Shown: positions 13,243 through 25,000 of the stretch, one piece after another | How positions within the stretch are numbered: the stretch's first letter is position 1 | Layout of the letters: every line of letters starts with the position of its first letter | From: Marsupella aquatica | Taxonomy: Eukaryota > Marchantiophyta | DNA: 64,000 bases | Assembly (NCBI GenBank): GCA_973895155.1 | Contig: OZ316896.1 | Coordinates: 21,700,001 to 21,764,000, forward strand | Reading direction: 5' to 3' | The notes under the pieces: generated by a model | Databases searched by the model: none | The model's input: only the letters and a program-made list of their open reading frames with translations | Told to the model about the DNA's origin: nothing | Position numbers and translations under genes: made by a program

Positions 13243-14239
13243 ATGTCGAAGGGTTCGAAGAGAGGCATGTCAATGGAGGACAAAAGGGAGAAAATGCTGG
13301 AGATCTTCTACGAGGCTCAGAGCTTCTTCCAGCTAAAAGATCTTGAGAAGCTAGGTCCAAAGAAAGGCGTCATTAGCCAGTCTGTGAAGGACGTCGTCCA
13401 GAATTTGGTGGATGATGACCTTGTGTTTAAGGATAAGGTCGGCACATCCGTTTACTTCTGGAGTTTACCAAGCAGTGCAGGTACTATACGAAATCGATTA
13501 TTGCACTGTACTGTAAAACTTGTTATCATGATTGATTCTTGTAGATCGGCTTAGGTTACAAGCTCAAAATTAAGCAAACCGAGCTGGCATCGAACTGAAT
13601 GTCATAAGAGTCTTTCAATTCTGAACTACTAAAATATTATTCCCGTTTGTATTCTATACCAAGGGAAGTTTACCGTCTGCTTACCGTTGGATTATCTGTT
13701 AGTCCAGTTAACACTCAGCATGATTGAAATTTCCAACCATGGACGCTCTCAGTTTTTGAACTCCGGAGTTGATTACTTCGAAAAATTGTACACCACTGTG
13801 TCAGCCATTGAAATGATTGAAGATCCTCTTGTTTGTGTGCACTGTAGGGAACCAGCTGACAACAATGCGCAAGAAGCTGGAAGACGAGCTGGAATCTTCC
13901 ACAAATCGGGAGGCTGAGCTACAGAGCGAGCTAGAGCATTCCAAGAAAGGCAGAGAGGACTCTTTGGCACGTGAAACTGCCCTGATGCTCTTGAGGAAAC
14001 TCCAGAAAGAGCATAAAGCTCTCCACGAGGAACTAGATTCGTATACAGGGAACGATCCAGCCCTCTTTGAGATAATGAAGAAGTCCACTCAGATAGCTCA
14101 TGATGCTGTCAACAGGTGGACTGAGAACATCTTCACCTTGCAGAAGTGGTGCTCTAGCACTTTTCCCGAAGCAAAGGAGAGACTGGAGCAAATGTATGCA
14201 GAAGTGGGCATTACAGAGGATTTTGATACTCTAGTCTAG
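13243..14239 (+). CDS. MND1: Meiotic nuclear division protein 1 homolog (two exons)
   Basis: Exons 13243-13480 and 13848-14239 join across a GT-AG intron (phase 1) to encode about 209 residues, normal for MND1. MND1 pairs with HOP2; the complex stabilises RAD51/DMC1 filaments and promotes strand invasion in meiotic recombination in the nucleus. The start MSKGSKRGMSMEDKREKMLE matches the family's N-terminus. Residues about 15-80 form the winged-helix DNA-binding domain (FFQLKDLEKLGPKKGVI...SVYFWSLPS). Residues about 83-150 form a charged coiled coil (MRKKLEDELESSTNREAE), and the C-terminus has the conserved RWTENIFTLQKW and ITEDFDTLV. The reading frame is intact. The last 96 bases, including the stop region, are tandemly duplicated just downstream. 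Identity is near certain; exon borders were read by eye from splice consensus and phase. Confidence 0.94.
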
Positions 14240-14343
14240 CTGGCTCTCTACAGCACTTTTCTCGAAGCAAAGGAGAGACTGGAGCAAATATAAGCAGAGG
14301 TGGGCATTACAGAGGATTTTGATACGCTAGGCTAGCTGGCTCC
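14152..14343 (+). repeat. 96-bp tandem duplication of the MND1 3' end
   Basis: The segment covering the last MND1 codons (AGCACTTTTCCCGAAGCAAAGG onward) recurs with period 96. The downstream copy (from about 14248) has the same GAAGCAAAGGAGAGACTGGAG text but TATAAG where the gene has TATGCA, which would be a stop. It is therefore a non-coding duplicate in the 3' UTR. Confidence 0.9.
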
Positions 14344-14344
14344 A

Positions 14345-15420
14345 TACAGTAGCTGATAGATGTTTCGTTTCTATGAAGGGAATGGCTTTTTCCCTGTTGT
14401 AGACAAGATCTCCTCAGAGGGACTGCCGCCATTGCTGTGGTTGTTCAGGTCAGCTCGACATCCAGAGCTGCTCAGGTCAAGCATAATATATATATAGTAG
14501 AATTTACCTCTACTTGTATGATCAGGCTTTGGTGACACCAGTGCGTGATAACCCATCTGATCAAATGTTTGCTGGATACTATCTGGACATTTTTATTATG
14601 AGTCAGCCTACAAATGTGTCATGTATAAATCGTACATTTCCAATTCTACAGTACAGCTCTTTTTCATGTTTATGCATGGCTTGTTGCCTTGGTCAAGGTT
14701 TCCCTTCGCCCTCTTTCAATCAAGACAAAAACACACGGTGCCACCAGCAGAAATGCTCAATGGACATAATACGCTCATTCAGTTGGTGATGAATTGATGC
14801 TCGAAGCTGATCGACATAAGCTCATTGAATTGGTGATTAATATCAGCTCGATCAAGCTGACGTTTTCTCCCTCTCGGAGCAACTAAAAAATGGATAAACA
14901 ACTTGGAATTGATAATGGGACATCTAGCCCATATTAGGACTTAGTATCTCTAGTTAATATCTCTCAGCATTTCTAACTTGTCACTCTCCCCAGCCAATGT
15001 CCTAAGTCCAGGGTGTTTAAGCAAATAATAATGCCATCGAAATATTTGCGACCCATAGAAAAACCACTCAAACATGATTTGGATCAAAGTACTATTGTGT
15101 TCTCCAGTCTTTGAGTGGGAGCGAGCTGGGCAAAACGGAAACTCTGTTGCCAGATTCAAACTTACGATGTTGCAGCCCCCATTGATCCGGTCATAGCTCA
15201 ATCCATGCTTTCAGCTCTCAGGCAAGTTTGTTTGACACAAGGCCGGGACGGTATGAAAGGGCTGACCAGGCTCAGACAGAGGATGCGGTCCAGCCAAATT
15301 GCAGTAAATGCTCTTCACTCTCCTTCCTAGGGCCGAGATAGTTGGTTTTAGTTTAGGGACTTTAGACAGATTATTCTCTGGGATCCTCATACCAGGCTTT
15401 TCATTTCTCGGCCTGGTCAG
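14345..15420. other. No gene recognised
   Basis: Short frames only. A frame crossing 15110-15165 reads WERAGQNGNSVARFK before a stop, which might be the end of a retroelement protein given the LINE-tail-like DNA that follows; I cannot confirm it. Confidence 0.35.
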
Positions 15421-15695
15421 GTGTTAGTCTTCTCGGCTACTCTGTGGGTTCTCTGGGTTCTCTCTTTTTGTCTTTTTTTCATTTGTTGCTGTGGGGGACT
15501 CCTTGGCTTGGGCTGTCTCTTTGGTCTTCTTAGGGCCTTTTCCCTTCCTTGGACATCCCCTTCTTTATTGGGCGGCTTTGCCATTGGGACCTGTCTCCCT
15601 GTTTGGCATTTTTGTCTTTTAGGCTGTGATATATATTTTCCAGGGAATCCCCGTCATCTCTCTCATTATGGCAGTGGTACCTTGGGTTTGTGATC
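15421..15695 (+). repeat. LINE-3'-end-like repeat, copy 2
   Basis: A T/G-rich stretch related to 5645-5895, ending in GGCTGTGATATATATTTTCC. The hydrophobic frame through it has no family resemblance and is best read as repeat composition. By analogy with the LINE at 18.9-20.9 kb it may be a retroelement 3' tail. Confidence 0.45.
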
Positions 15696-16149
15696 CTCAA
15701 AGACTAAATAGTTATTTTTCCCTACTTCCAGACTTTCACAAGTGGCCCTTTAAAGTTTAGTTGTCGATACTAGAATCTGATTTCCTTTCCCTCTTTCCCC
15801 AAGCTGTCCCTATTTTTCCAGCCCACCATTTTTGGAGATTCTTTGTGCGAACCAGGTTAGTACTAGGGTAGCGATTGATTTCTTGGTTCACCGTTGATTG
15901 TATCTTGCTCCACCATATATCTTGACCGAGTCCCATAATGTTTACTGGGGCCCCCAGAAGTCACAAGTCAGGACACCAGTCCGTATTGCGACTTGCAGCG
16001 TCAGTAAACTAGACGCTTCGTCACTATTTACTCTCCAACGAGGCCACGACCCTCGGTTCAGTTGGTGGCAATTTCAATAGTCGCCTAAATAATGTTTGTC
16101 GGATGAAATTCGGACAAGCATGCTTAGATTGCCCCTCCCTGTCCACTTT

Positions 16150-16295
16150 TCCATCACCGTCCACTACAGTACCACTTGGCTAGATTGGAGATTCGACTGT
16201 GCCTCCACAGCTCTACTCCTCTAGTACAGTACTACCTGGCTAGATTGGACATTCGACTGTGCCTCCACAGCTCTCCTCCTCTAGCATATAGCTAG
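16150..16295. repeat. 60-bp tandem duplication
   Basis: The unit AGTACCACTTGGCTAGATTGG...CCACAGCTCTACTCCTCT is present twice (about 16170 and 16228) with few changes. It forms the beginning of the larger unit that recurs at 17.2 and 17.6 kb. Confidence 0.75.
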
Positions 16296-16299
16296 CTCT

Positions 16300-17870
16300 C
16301 TGCTTCGTCTGGGTTCTGCTACAAGATTCAGTCTACTGCAGTCTTGGGCTAGATAAGACTGTGCCTCTACTCTAGCATCTAGCTCTATGCTGTTCTGAGC
16401 TCTTGACAAGATCCGCAATGCCCTGCAGAGTTCCGCGTTCTTGAGGTCAAAAGGTTTGACTCCTTTAGTTGCTCGGTACGTCCAGTAATAGTAGGGTCAT
16501 AGCATGGCAAATACGAAAAATGGGGACTGGGGAGACAAGAGAAGTCCACCACATCCCCAGTTGTCAAGTGGTAGTGGTGTTGGACACTACCACTTGTCAC
16601 TTGTCATTTGTTGGCTCCAAAAGGGGTCATTTTTTGCATATTTGTCGGTATTCCTGACCGGCCCGAACTTTCCCGACCCCCTCCCGGACTCCCCCGGTTT
16701 AATGAGCCGGCCCCCCGGTTTGGGGTCGGGGCAGGGTAAGGTACGGTTGGCGTCGGGTCAAGGTTCATTGGGGGGGCCCGACAGGCCGGGGTCGGGCCGG
16801 GACAGGTCAGGGCCGGGGCTGGTCAGGGTCAGGGCGGGGTGTGGGCGGGTCAGGCCAGGCCGGGGCCGGGGCGGGGTGGGGTGTGGTCCAGCTCGGGCCG
16901 GAGCCAGGGGTTGGGGTCGGGACAACCGGGTGTTACAAATGTCATTTGTCGTGGTCCAGGCCAGGCGGGGCCGGGGCGGGGTGGGGTGTGGTCCAGCTCG
17001 GGCCGGAGCCAGGGGATGGGGTCAGGACAACCGGGTGTTACAAATGTCATTTGTCGTGGTCCAGGCCAGGCGGGGCCGGGGCGGGGTGTGGTCCAGCTCG
17101 GGCCGGAGCCAGGGGATGGGGTCGGGACGACCGGGTGTTACAAATGTCATTTGTCGTGGTCCAGACCCCTTATTTGCAGGACAAGTCACCCCTTATTTGC
17201 AGGACAAGTCCAACCCGGGAGCACGTCTACCAGAGAACAGGTCTTGCCTCTCAGGGCAAGATTCACACATTAATGCACCATTACTCTCCACCATAATACT
17301 GGGCAAGATTAGACTGTGCCTGCACTCTACCATTTAATTAGCTCTCTGCTGCTTCTAAGCACTTGGCAAGATTCACGATGCCCAGAGTTCCCCATTCTTG
17401 GAACCAATTAAAACTTGTGCCTCCTTATTTGCTCGGTCCAGTACTTGAAGAAGTGAGTTCATTGCATGGCATATACGAAGCATGGGGACGGGGAGGGAGA
17501 GAGAGAGAGGTGCACCGCATCTATATATTACTATTCGAGAGCAGGTCTAGCTTTGCCCTGACTTTAAGATTCACAAAGCTAGCATCACTCGATCTACACA
17601 ACAGTCCGGGGCTAGATTAGACTGTGCCTCTACTATAGCATGATTTAGCTCTCTTCTGCTTCTAATAATTAAATTGTTGGCAAGATCCACAGTGGGCACG
17701 GTTCCCCGTTCTTGGGGCCAAAACTATTGATGCCTTATTAGCTCGGTACAGCACCGGAAAGAGTGAGTTCATTGCATGGCAATACGAAGAATGGAGACTT
17801 GGGAGAGAGGGAGGGAGATGTCCACCAATTTTATTAGGGAGCAGCTCTTGACGTACAGAGGCAATCGCTC
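16300..17870. repeat. Three copies of a roughly 300-base unit, the first split
   Basis: Each unit runs from AGACTGTGCCT(C/G)(T/C)AC through TAGCTCT...TTGGCAAGAT, GTTCC(C)CNTTCTTG, GCTCGGTNC, then GCATGGCANATACGAANNATGG(G/A)GAC and a purine-rich GGGAGAGAGAG tail. Copies end near 16560, 17520 and 17830. The first copy is followed directly by the GC-rich block at 16.64-17.22 kb, so that block was inserted or amplified between copies. No coding potential was recognised. Confidence 0.7.
16640..17220. repeat. GC-rich block with three copies of a 100-105 bp unit
   Basis: A very GC-rich stretch. A unit containing GGTCCAGCTCGGGCCGGAGCC and ending ACCGGGTGTTACAAATGTCATTTGTCGTGGTCCAG occurs three times (the GAGCC landmark at 16901, 17006 and 17106). 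After it comes a short direct repeat of CCCTTATTTGCAGGACAAGT at about 17168 and 17189. Open frames on both strands reflect missing A/T-rich stop codons, not genes. Confidence 0.8.
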
Positions 17871-18405
17871 GATTGAGTTCATTCGAGAGTACATTGCAGG
17901 CTTAATTTTAAAGTTTTCACTGTTTCGCCAGTGTTGCATTTCTAAGGTTCTTCCTTTTTAGCCACGGGCAAATGTCACCTTGACTGTGAATGAGAAGATG
18001 CTAGGAATAACTTTATCTGATTTTCCTACGCTATGTTCAGATGTCCCTAGATATAAAGTTGACTTTTAGATTCTGGCTAATGGAAGGGTGGCAAAATAAA
18101 TTGGATCGAGACGAGAATCTAGTAATTTGGGCCCTTAAAAAATCCTGTTCACTATAGTCCTAGCATCTAAGCGCATAATGGATAACTCCACTCAATGGAT
18201 AATGAGTGGATAAGTGTGGAATGGATGGCTCCAATTCCATGGATAAGTGCAGGCTGGTTCTCTTTTTAGATACTCCAATTAGACACGGGAGTAGTGTACC
18301 TTTAATTTTAAGAGGCAATTGGTCGGGTGGTTAGCTGAGCTACCTACAGTGCTCCACTGGAGCCCAGCCAGGCATGGTCGTTCCGTTCGGACGTCACTCA
18401 CTCTT
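17870..18405. other. No gene recognised
   Basis: Short frames only. The stretch GGTTAGCTGAGCTAC at 18330-18345 resembles a tRNA A box, but no matching B box or cloverleaf follows, so I do not call a tRNA. Confidence 0.4.
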
Positions 18406-18409
18406 CAAA

Positions 18410-18580
18410 AATTATTATTTTACATACATACCAAGTCATTTTTTTTCCATGGACATACATTTTGGTGGGACCCTGGAGTCACACCCTAGAGTCATGGTCT
18501 AGAGAAGATCTATTGTAGCGGCTTCACTCTAGAAAGACCCCAACTCTAGCTTCTGATCAAATTTTATTAGGACTATAGTC
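18410..18580. repeat. Dispersed MITE-like repeat, partial copy A
   Basis: Carries the family's right-hand half: GGTGGGACCCTGGAGTC, then GAGTCATGGTCTAGAG, GGCTTCACTCTAGAAAGACC and CCCAACTCTAGCTTCT. The left half (TTCTTTGAACGTGAATAG) is absent or too diverged. Better copies are at 38.15, 40.20 and 54.40 kb. Confidence 0.65.
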
Positions 18581-18904
18581 ACCAAGGAAGCCCTGGCTAC
18601 CATAACGAGTCCAAAATGTATTTAAAAATAGATTATTACGGTCCAGTTAGAGACTCTTGCAAATTTATAAATTCAGAGAAAATTCCACATATCCATTCAT
18701 TCTTATCCATTGGATTTTACTTATCAATGGTGGAGATTGCGCAACGTGTCGTATCACTCGTGTGACCATTCAAGACACTCGTGTGGCAACCGTGAATAAA
18801 ATGTTGGGTTCATTTGCAAGAATGATACACATTCTTTGATGTCAAATTTAAACAAAAACTTGGGTAGTACTTTGGGTAATAAAATAAGATAACAAGCTAG
18901 TCTT

Positions 18905-20885
18905 ACTGCTTTACGAGAAGCCTCCGCGGCCCACCCCCAGTGTATCTTCCCCTCCCTTTCAGATGACACCCACATCATTGGTCCACCTGTTGCTGTTACT
19001 TCTGCCCTCGCCACCCTTTCCACCCATTTGTTGGGCCTCGGTTTACGAGTTCAGCCGGTGAAGAGTCGTGCATGGAGTCCAGCTGGGTTACCCTCTGATC
19101 TTGCGCTTCCCCTGGGTTCTTACGTCCTACCGACGGTCTTCGGGTCCTTGGCTCCCCAGTCGGTACCGCCTCCTTTTGCTCATCTTTCATTGCTGACGCT
19201 CTCTAGGCTACCTTAGCCCCTACTCCTATGCTCCCTAAGTTAGCAGACTCTCAGGCAGCATTTGGGTTGTTGTTGAGATGCATCCACCCTCGTGCGTCCT
19301 ATTTGGCTCGGACACATCCCCCTACCGAGGATCTTTATCTACACCTCCGAGCGTTTGATGTCTCCATTCGTGAGACTTTGGCCTCTCTTTTAGGGCCAGG
19401 TACTTTACTCTCATCTCCGTGGCTTCATCGACAGCTCAGTCTTCCTATTTCTCACGGTGGTTTTGGGCTTACTTCCACTGAGCGCCTTGCACCTTTGGCC
19501 TTCTTGGGCGCGTGGGCGGCCGCCTTCTCATTGTTGGCTAATCGTTTCCTTACTGAGGATCGACCTTTTTTACTTTCATCCCTCATGGTCGTCGAGGAGG
19601 GTTCCCTCCCATTTCAGGTTCATTTGCGCACGGCGCGGTCATCATTACCCGATCCTGTTCGAGCTGCGTTACCTTCATTCCAGGAGTTTTTATCCTTGGA
19701 CCCCGTCCGTCTTCAGGCAGACCTTGCTGGGCGTATGCACGCTTTCACCCTTTCCAGCATCCTCACCGAGGCACCTGACACAGACCGAGCTCGGATTCTT
19801 TCTTCCGGGGGGAAAGGCGCAGGAGGCTGACTTCAGGCCAATCCAGTCATTCCTCACCTGCGGATGTCTTCAGCGGAGTTTGCGACAGCCATGCATCTTT
19901 GTATGGGCTTGCCCCACCCACTTCTTGCTGGTTTACCTCCTACTTGCAGTTGTGGGAAGCCTTGTGATGCCACAGGTGTCCATCTTCTTCGATGCGGTTT
20001 GGGCGGCGAAACCATTTTTGTTCACGACGCTGTGAGAGATGCGACTGCTCAGGTTCTCTCTGGCTCTTTGGTCTGCGCGCGGCGGGAGGTGGTGCTCGAG
20101 TTACCTGGTCCTCCATCACAGCGGTTACGGGTGGATCTTACCATGGTCTGTGACGGTCACCGTACTTTGGCAGATGTAGTGGTGGCAAACCCATTGCGCC
20201 AAGACATCATTGGGACAGCGGCAACAACGGCAGGGGCAGCAGCATCATGAGCAGCAACAACAAAGGAGGCCAAATATGCTGCACGAGCTTCATCTGATAG
20301 CTTCTTGCCCCTTGCTCTTGAGATATTTGGGCGTCTCCATCATCAGTTCGACGGGCTTCTTCGCCAAGCTGCTCGAGATGTTCACGGCCGGATGGGTCCC
20401 ACCGGGCCCCCGCTATCTATTTTGACCACGCACTTTTGCCAACGCATTTCAGTCACCTTACAGCGTGCTCAAGCTCGGGCCGTCTATCGTCGATCTCTGA
20501 CAGTGGGTGCTAGTGTGACTCCGCAGCGGCTAGCCCCCCTAGAGGACATTCCTGTCCCACTTGCCGATCTAGTTTCGACACTTGATGTAGACCACTAGCT
20601 TGTTGCCACATTTGCTAGGTATGATGAGGACCTCGGTCCATTTGCGGTAGTTTTAGTTACTCTTTCTTGGTTTTTAGGGGTTTCTTTTTGCTCACTTCTT
20701 TTAGTTCCTCTTTCTTGGTTTTTAGGGTTTCCTTTTGCTCACTTCTTTTGCGTTTGGTTTTGTCCACTTGGGACCTCTCTTGTTTATTCTTTTGTACTCT
20801 ATTTGGCCTTTTTCTGTATAAAGTATGTGTATATATATATATATATATTTTTTATTTTATTTTTTATTTTATTTTTAGTCTTAAC
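18905..20885 (+). pseudogene. 5'-truncated, frameshifted LINE (RT end and endonuclease)
   Basis: The fragment opens inside a reverse transcriptase (REASAAHPQCIFPSLSDDTHIIGP, the family's ADDTHI(V/I)GP active-site box with Ser for Ala). It continues with the usual thumb/linker text (LGLGLRVQPVKSRAW; RCIHPRASYLARTHPP; ISHGGFGLTSTERLAPLAFLGAW). The 3' part (about 19864-20250) has CSC...C...GVHLLRCGLGGE...HDAVRDA and RVDLTMVCDGHRTLADVVV, resembling the CCHC plus restriction-like endonuclease module of such LINEs. An alanine-rich tail frame follows at 20240-20598. Frame changes near 19217, 19830 and 20250 show it is dead. Loss of the 5' part and the T/TA-rich end (20826-20880) fit target-primed insertion. 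The 3' UTR holds a roughly 50-base tandem repeat (20650-20755). Confidence 0.85.
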
Positions 20886-20889
20886 CATT

Positions 20890-21280
20890 GATGTTTGTTG
20901 ATCAATGATGAGAGTTGTGCAATGTGGGTTGATGCACAATAATGTCGCTTGTGTAAAAATTGTCATGTGTGCGAGAATGGAAGTGCGCAAGAATAGTAAT
21001 GTGTGTGAGAAGTATAACGCATGTAAGATCTATGCTAGTTGTCACTCAAAAACTGGGAAAGAATAATTATTAAATATGGGCCAGTAGTGTGGGTCAACTA
21101 AGTTGAAGCCAAAATCAACATGGATCTCTCATAAAAAATCATTTTTGTTTTACTCAACCAAATGGGCTGAACATTCTCTAAGGGATAGAGAGGAAAGTTG
21201 GGGAATCTAGTATTAAAGTTGGAGCTCAAACTTAGCTCCAAATTGTGAGTTAAAAAATATATTGATTTGAAAATTTTGTC
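20890..21280. other. No gene; short GTGTGNGAGAA-type echoes
   Basis: Non-coding flank between the LINE tail and the left end of the large element. Related short words (GTGTGCGAGAATG, GTGCGCAAGAATAG, GTGTGTGAGAAG) recur at 20960-21030. Confidence 0.4.
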
Positions 21281-21318
21281 TTAATCCAATCTCATCAGTC
21301 TATTCATTAAAACTGGAA
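21281..21318. repeat. Left terminal inverted repeat of the large element
   Basis: CTATTCATTAAAACTGGAA at 21300-21318 is the exact reverse complement of 34647-34665. Outside it the similarity continues weakly (CTTAAT...ATCAGT here against the complement of GGTGATTCTCAGTTACGATAAG there), giving an imperfect terminal repeat of about 40 bases. I found no convincing target-site duplication, so the true outer end may differ by some bases. Confidence 0.65.
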
Positions 21319-21334
21319 AATTATTTGATCTTTG

Positions 21335-21455
21335 GACATTTGGGCACCAAAATATATACTTTTGGGTACAAGAATTATACATTTGGGCAGTGAAAGTTGT
21401 ATATTTGGGCACAAGATCATGTACATTTGGGGAATCAAGATTGTATATAGGGGAA
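21335..21455. repeat. Left subterminal repeats (TACATTTGGGCAC type)
   Basis: Five or six spaced copies of a word like (T)ATACATTTGGGCACNARAA lie just inside the left inverted repeat (for example at about 21335, 21360, 21378, 21400 and 21422). Similar words (TGTACATTTGGCCACGAAAATG, GATTTTGGGGACAAAG) lie just inside the right one at 34548-34610. Subterminal repeats of this kind are typical transposase-binding sites in CACTA/EN-SPM-like elements; that function is inferred here. Confidence 0.6.
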
Positions 21456-22020
21456 AATGAAATATTAATTTGGATTCTAAAGAAAAACATTTGGGTGATA
21501 ATAATGTAAAATATGTTGGATAAGAAGTAGAAAATTGATTCAATCTGACTAACTAGTAAGTAAGTAATATAATATAACTAAAGCTAACTTCAATATGATC
21601 TCGACCCTAGCTATTGTAAACCTTCTACGTAATAAATGAAAGTATTAATTTATAAACTTGTCAGAATGGTATCTATCCATATTAATTCAAGTAACTAACT
21701 AATTTGTTAGTACATTCTACAGTAAGCAACTCGAGTTGAAACTAAGGTTTACTAGAGGCAGTCACATCCCATCACGGATATGACTTCTTGTAATATAGTC
21801 AGATAGTATATTATGTAATTATAATTAAAGCAATTAATATAAAGGTATCCAAGTCCAATTAATACCTCCTGCCCACCTATTCAAACTAGTCTCCCAAAAT
21901 ATTATAAAAGTTACTTAGATTCACTAGTAACCAACTAGCTAGTACGTAAACTAAGACATTCCAAACCAATTGACATACTTAGACTCCCTCACTCTGACTA
22001 CTAGAAAACTTTAATTTGAC
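21456..22020. other. Non-coding 3' flank of the transposase gene
   Basis: AT-rich DNA with many short ACTAGTAA/TAACTAG words and no coding frame. It contains one half-copy of the element's palindrome (TGATCTCGACCC at about 21597). It should hold the transposase 3' UTR. Confidence 0.5.
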
Positions 22021-25000
22021 TTAATGAACAATCCCTTCCATGTAGGTTTTGAGTGTTTTCAAAACACTCTTGGGAATGGTCAAACCTCTATCAATTATAT
22101 TTTCTTCTCTAGAGCGTGACTTGAATCCATACATAGCAGAATTAGCAAATTGCCAACGTTCAGTGGCACTGTCAAACCCAGGATCCATCTCCCAAGTCTT
22201 AGTGGTCTGAAAGCAACGTGAATATCGCACATGATCCGGTGCATCATGTTTACCATGTTTAGGCCTCCACCATTGCACTTGGAACATAGGAGCATACCTT
22301 GTACTAGTAGAAATACTATTATTGCATTGCAAGTCTCCTGAAGGAACTTCATGGTTTGGGTCCACAACACCCAAAGCTCTCACCAACCAGAAAAGTTCCT
22401 TGCCATTCTTCTTTTCCCATTCATCCTCTGGACGAAGAAATACAAAGTGTCCCTCTTCAATGTCCTGGAGAGGAATCCAACGGGCAAGTTTTCGCTCGTG
22501 TCGAGTGCCAACAAATGGTGCAGTTTGATCCTCCATCTCTTCCAGGTAATCATTCTGAAGCTCCACCATTTCTGGATTTTGTGTACTACTACTAGGTTCC
22601 CCCAATGGTTCAGAGGTTCCTATACTATTCACCTTGTAACCAGTTCCGTGGTTGGTTTTTGGCCAAAACTCATATGTCAATGCCAACTGTACTTCGGCCT
22701 CCCCTTCAATTGTAAGCTCCCCAGATAATACTTGCACCACCATTTCCCAATATTTCACCAAAGGAAACCTCTCACGATATGCTGTAGAGGTCTCATCCTT
22801 ACAACTCTTCTTCAAAAACTCGATGTAACGATTAAGGAATGGGATGATTTCTTCAACCTTGCCTCGTACATCCCCGGAGATGGGTTTTGCAAACGGTTGA
22901 CCTTCTGGTAAAATGAGAGCATTGGTGTTGGAATCAGTTCTCCAAATGGACCTTCCGGTTGGAGGATACCAAGGTTGTTTCACATGTGCTTTGTATTGAT
23001 ATACTGGAACATTATCTCTCATAGAGAAAAGAAATGCCACTGGTTTTGAGTGACCCTCTATGTCTTTTACCTTGAATGTTTTCAAAAACTCTTTGTAAGC
23101 TGCAACCTCTTGAATCAACCGTGGAACAGGATGAATGCTTTCACACTCCCAAACCTCAGCCATCAACCCCAAGAGGGTAGAAACCTCCTTGTACTTCACT
23201 TGGTTGGATACTTTTGAAAACAATGCATCGACATCCTCATGGGTGTGACCAACCATGAGAAATGACATCTGCACTGTTTCAAAGACCCCTCTACTAACAA
23301 GCTCACTGCAAAATGCCATCACGTATTGGTTTTTGTTATCTTTCCATGAATTATCCATTTGCAAGGTCAGGTGCCTTGGCAATGGTTTGAAAGAGGTAGC
23401 AGCCTTGGGATCAATACCAAACTCGTCATCCACCACATTTGATAACCCAATATCTTGGTCATCTTCAACTCCTTGAAATCTAGCAATTGAGACTTTTTTG
23501 GGTTCTAAGTACCCTGCAAGAAATGCTTCAAAGTCCAAAAGAGATTGAAAAATTGGCCTCGTTGCAGCCCAATATAACCCTTCAAGGAGGTCTCCAGATT
23601 TGTCCCCCTTGTAATCCTCCAGATCTCTAAGGCACTTGGCCAACGATGTCACTGTGAAGTCTGCATCTCCCGGCCAAAGCTCAGTGAAACTGAAGTGAGC
23701 ATACACTCCGGGATCCCTTCCGTGGGTCAACATCCCAGTGAGCGCAATGGGGAGAGGTTGACCACTGCCAGACAATGATTTAGGAGTGGGGACCAACCTA
23801 GGGATCCATGTCTTGGCTTGGTCCATCTTGTCATGTATAATGCCAAAGATAGTTCTCAGGATCCTTCTTCGCAAGAACCCTGTGAGCATAGTAAACATAT
23901 CTCCTAGACATTTGCTCACGAAGATGACGAGCTCTTCTTTCCTCAATCTCTAAACGCTCTTTCTTTCTCTTCTCACGCATCAACTGATCTTTGAACTCAG
24001 TGCAAAGTATACACTTTGCAAATGCACTACCCTTGTGAAAGTCAAAATTCATGAAGGACTCACTCCAGAGTTTATACATAGTGTTTTCACTCACCTTCAC
24101 GTAGCCATCTAATTCCATCTTGGAGTACACCTCCTCAAAAATCTCTTTCTTTGTGAAACAAGATGGAAGTCTATACTCAACCGTGTTAGTACCATGAGAC
24201 CCTCCATAGGGTAGATGCGGCATGGGTTCTCCGTTTTGGGTTAGAATGGACTCCAACAAAGCACGAGCGTGCAAGGTGCTTCCCCGTGTCTTGTGTGAAC
24301 CCTTGTTTCCATGGAATTCAACCTTGCAACCTGCTTCGTATTGATTTTTGTAATCATAATACTTGGCAGTGCTGAATCCATGCATTTTAATAAATGCACC
24401 CTTGCATACAAGTCGACCTCTTACAACAAAATATCCTTTTGTCTCCACTTCCTTCTCCCTGCAACCAAAAAGAGTGAAAATGTGACTGGTTTTGTTGTCG
24501 CTTGACATCCCATGGTATTCCCTCCTTATCGCCTGTAGGTCTTCTCTCGGCATGTTGAGGCAACACTTCAACTTACAACAACCTTCTCTTTGGATGGAAT
24601 CAATTTCCTCTTCTGTGATTTTCAGAATTGCCCTTGACTCCAGGTGCTTCTTCCTTTTTTCATCAGGGTTCCCCTTCGTTCTCTTGATGAAATTATAAGG
24701 CCGTTTTGAAAACTCAGTATGACCATTCATATCTACCTCTAGACGATCTCGACCATCAATAATTGGCTCGGGAGAAACCTCTCCAATGAGATCCAGAAGA
24801 AAAATCCCCCTTGATATCAGCACAAGTGAACGGATGGCCCACCTAACAAGACCGGGCACTCCGGGGGAGATATTCGGGAAAAATTGAGGGTCAATCACGC
24901 CTGTGACAACAACCCCAACGTGATCTGGCCCAAGAACCTCATCATCAATGGCACCGGACTCGAAAGGAACTGTGATGATGCCAAGCCCGACCTTGGTCCG

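Noticed and set aside
16504-17337. A 277-residue open frame
   Set aside because: It runs through the GC-rich tandem units, is open in three + frames and repeats the same peptide with each unit.
18320-18400. Possible tRNA (A-box-like TAGCTGAGCTAC)
   Set aside because: No B box at the right distance and no cloverleaf pairing.
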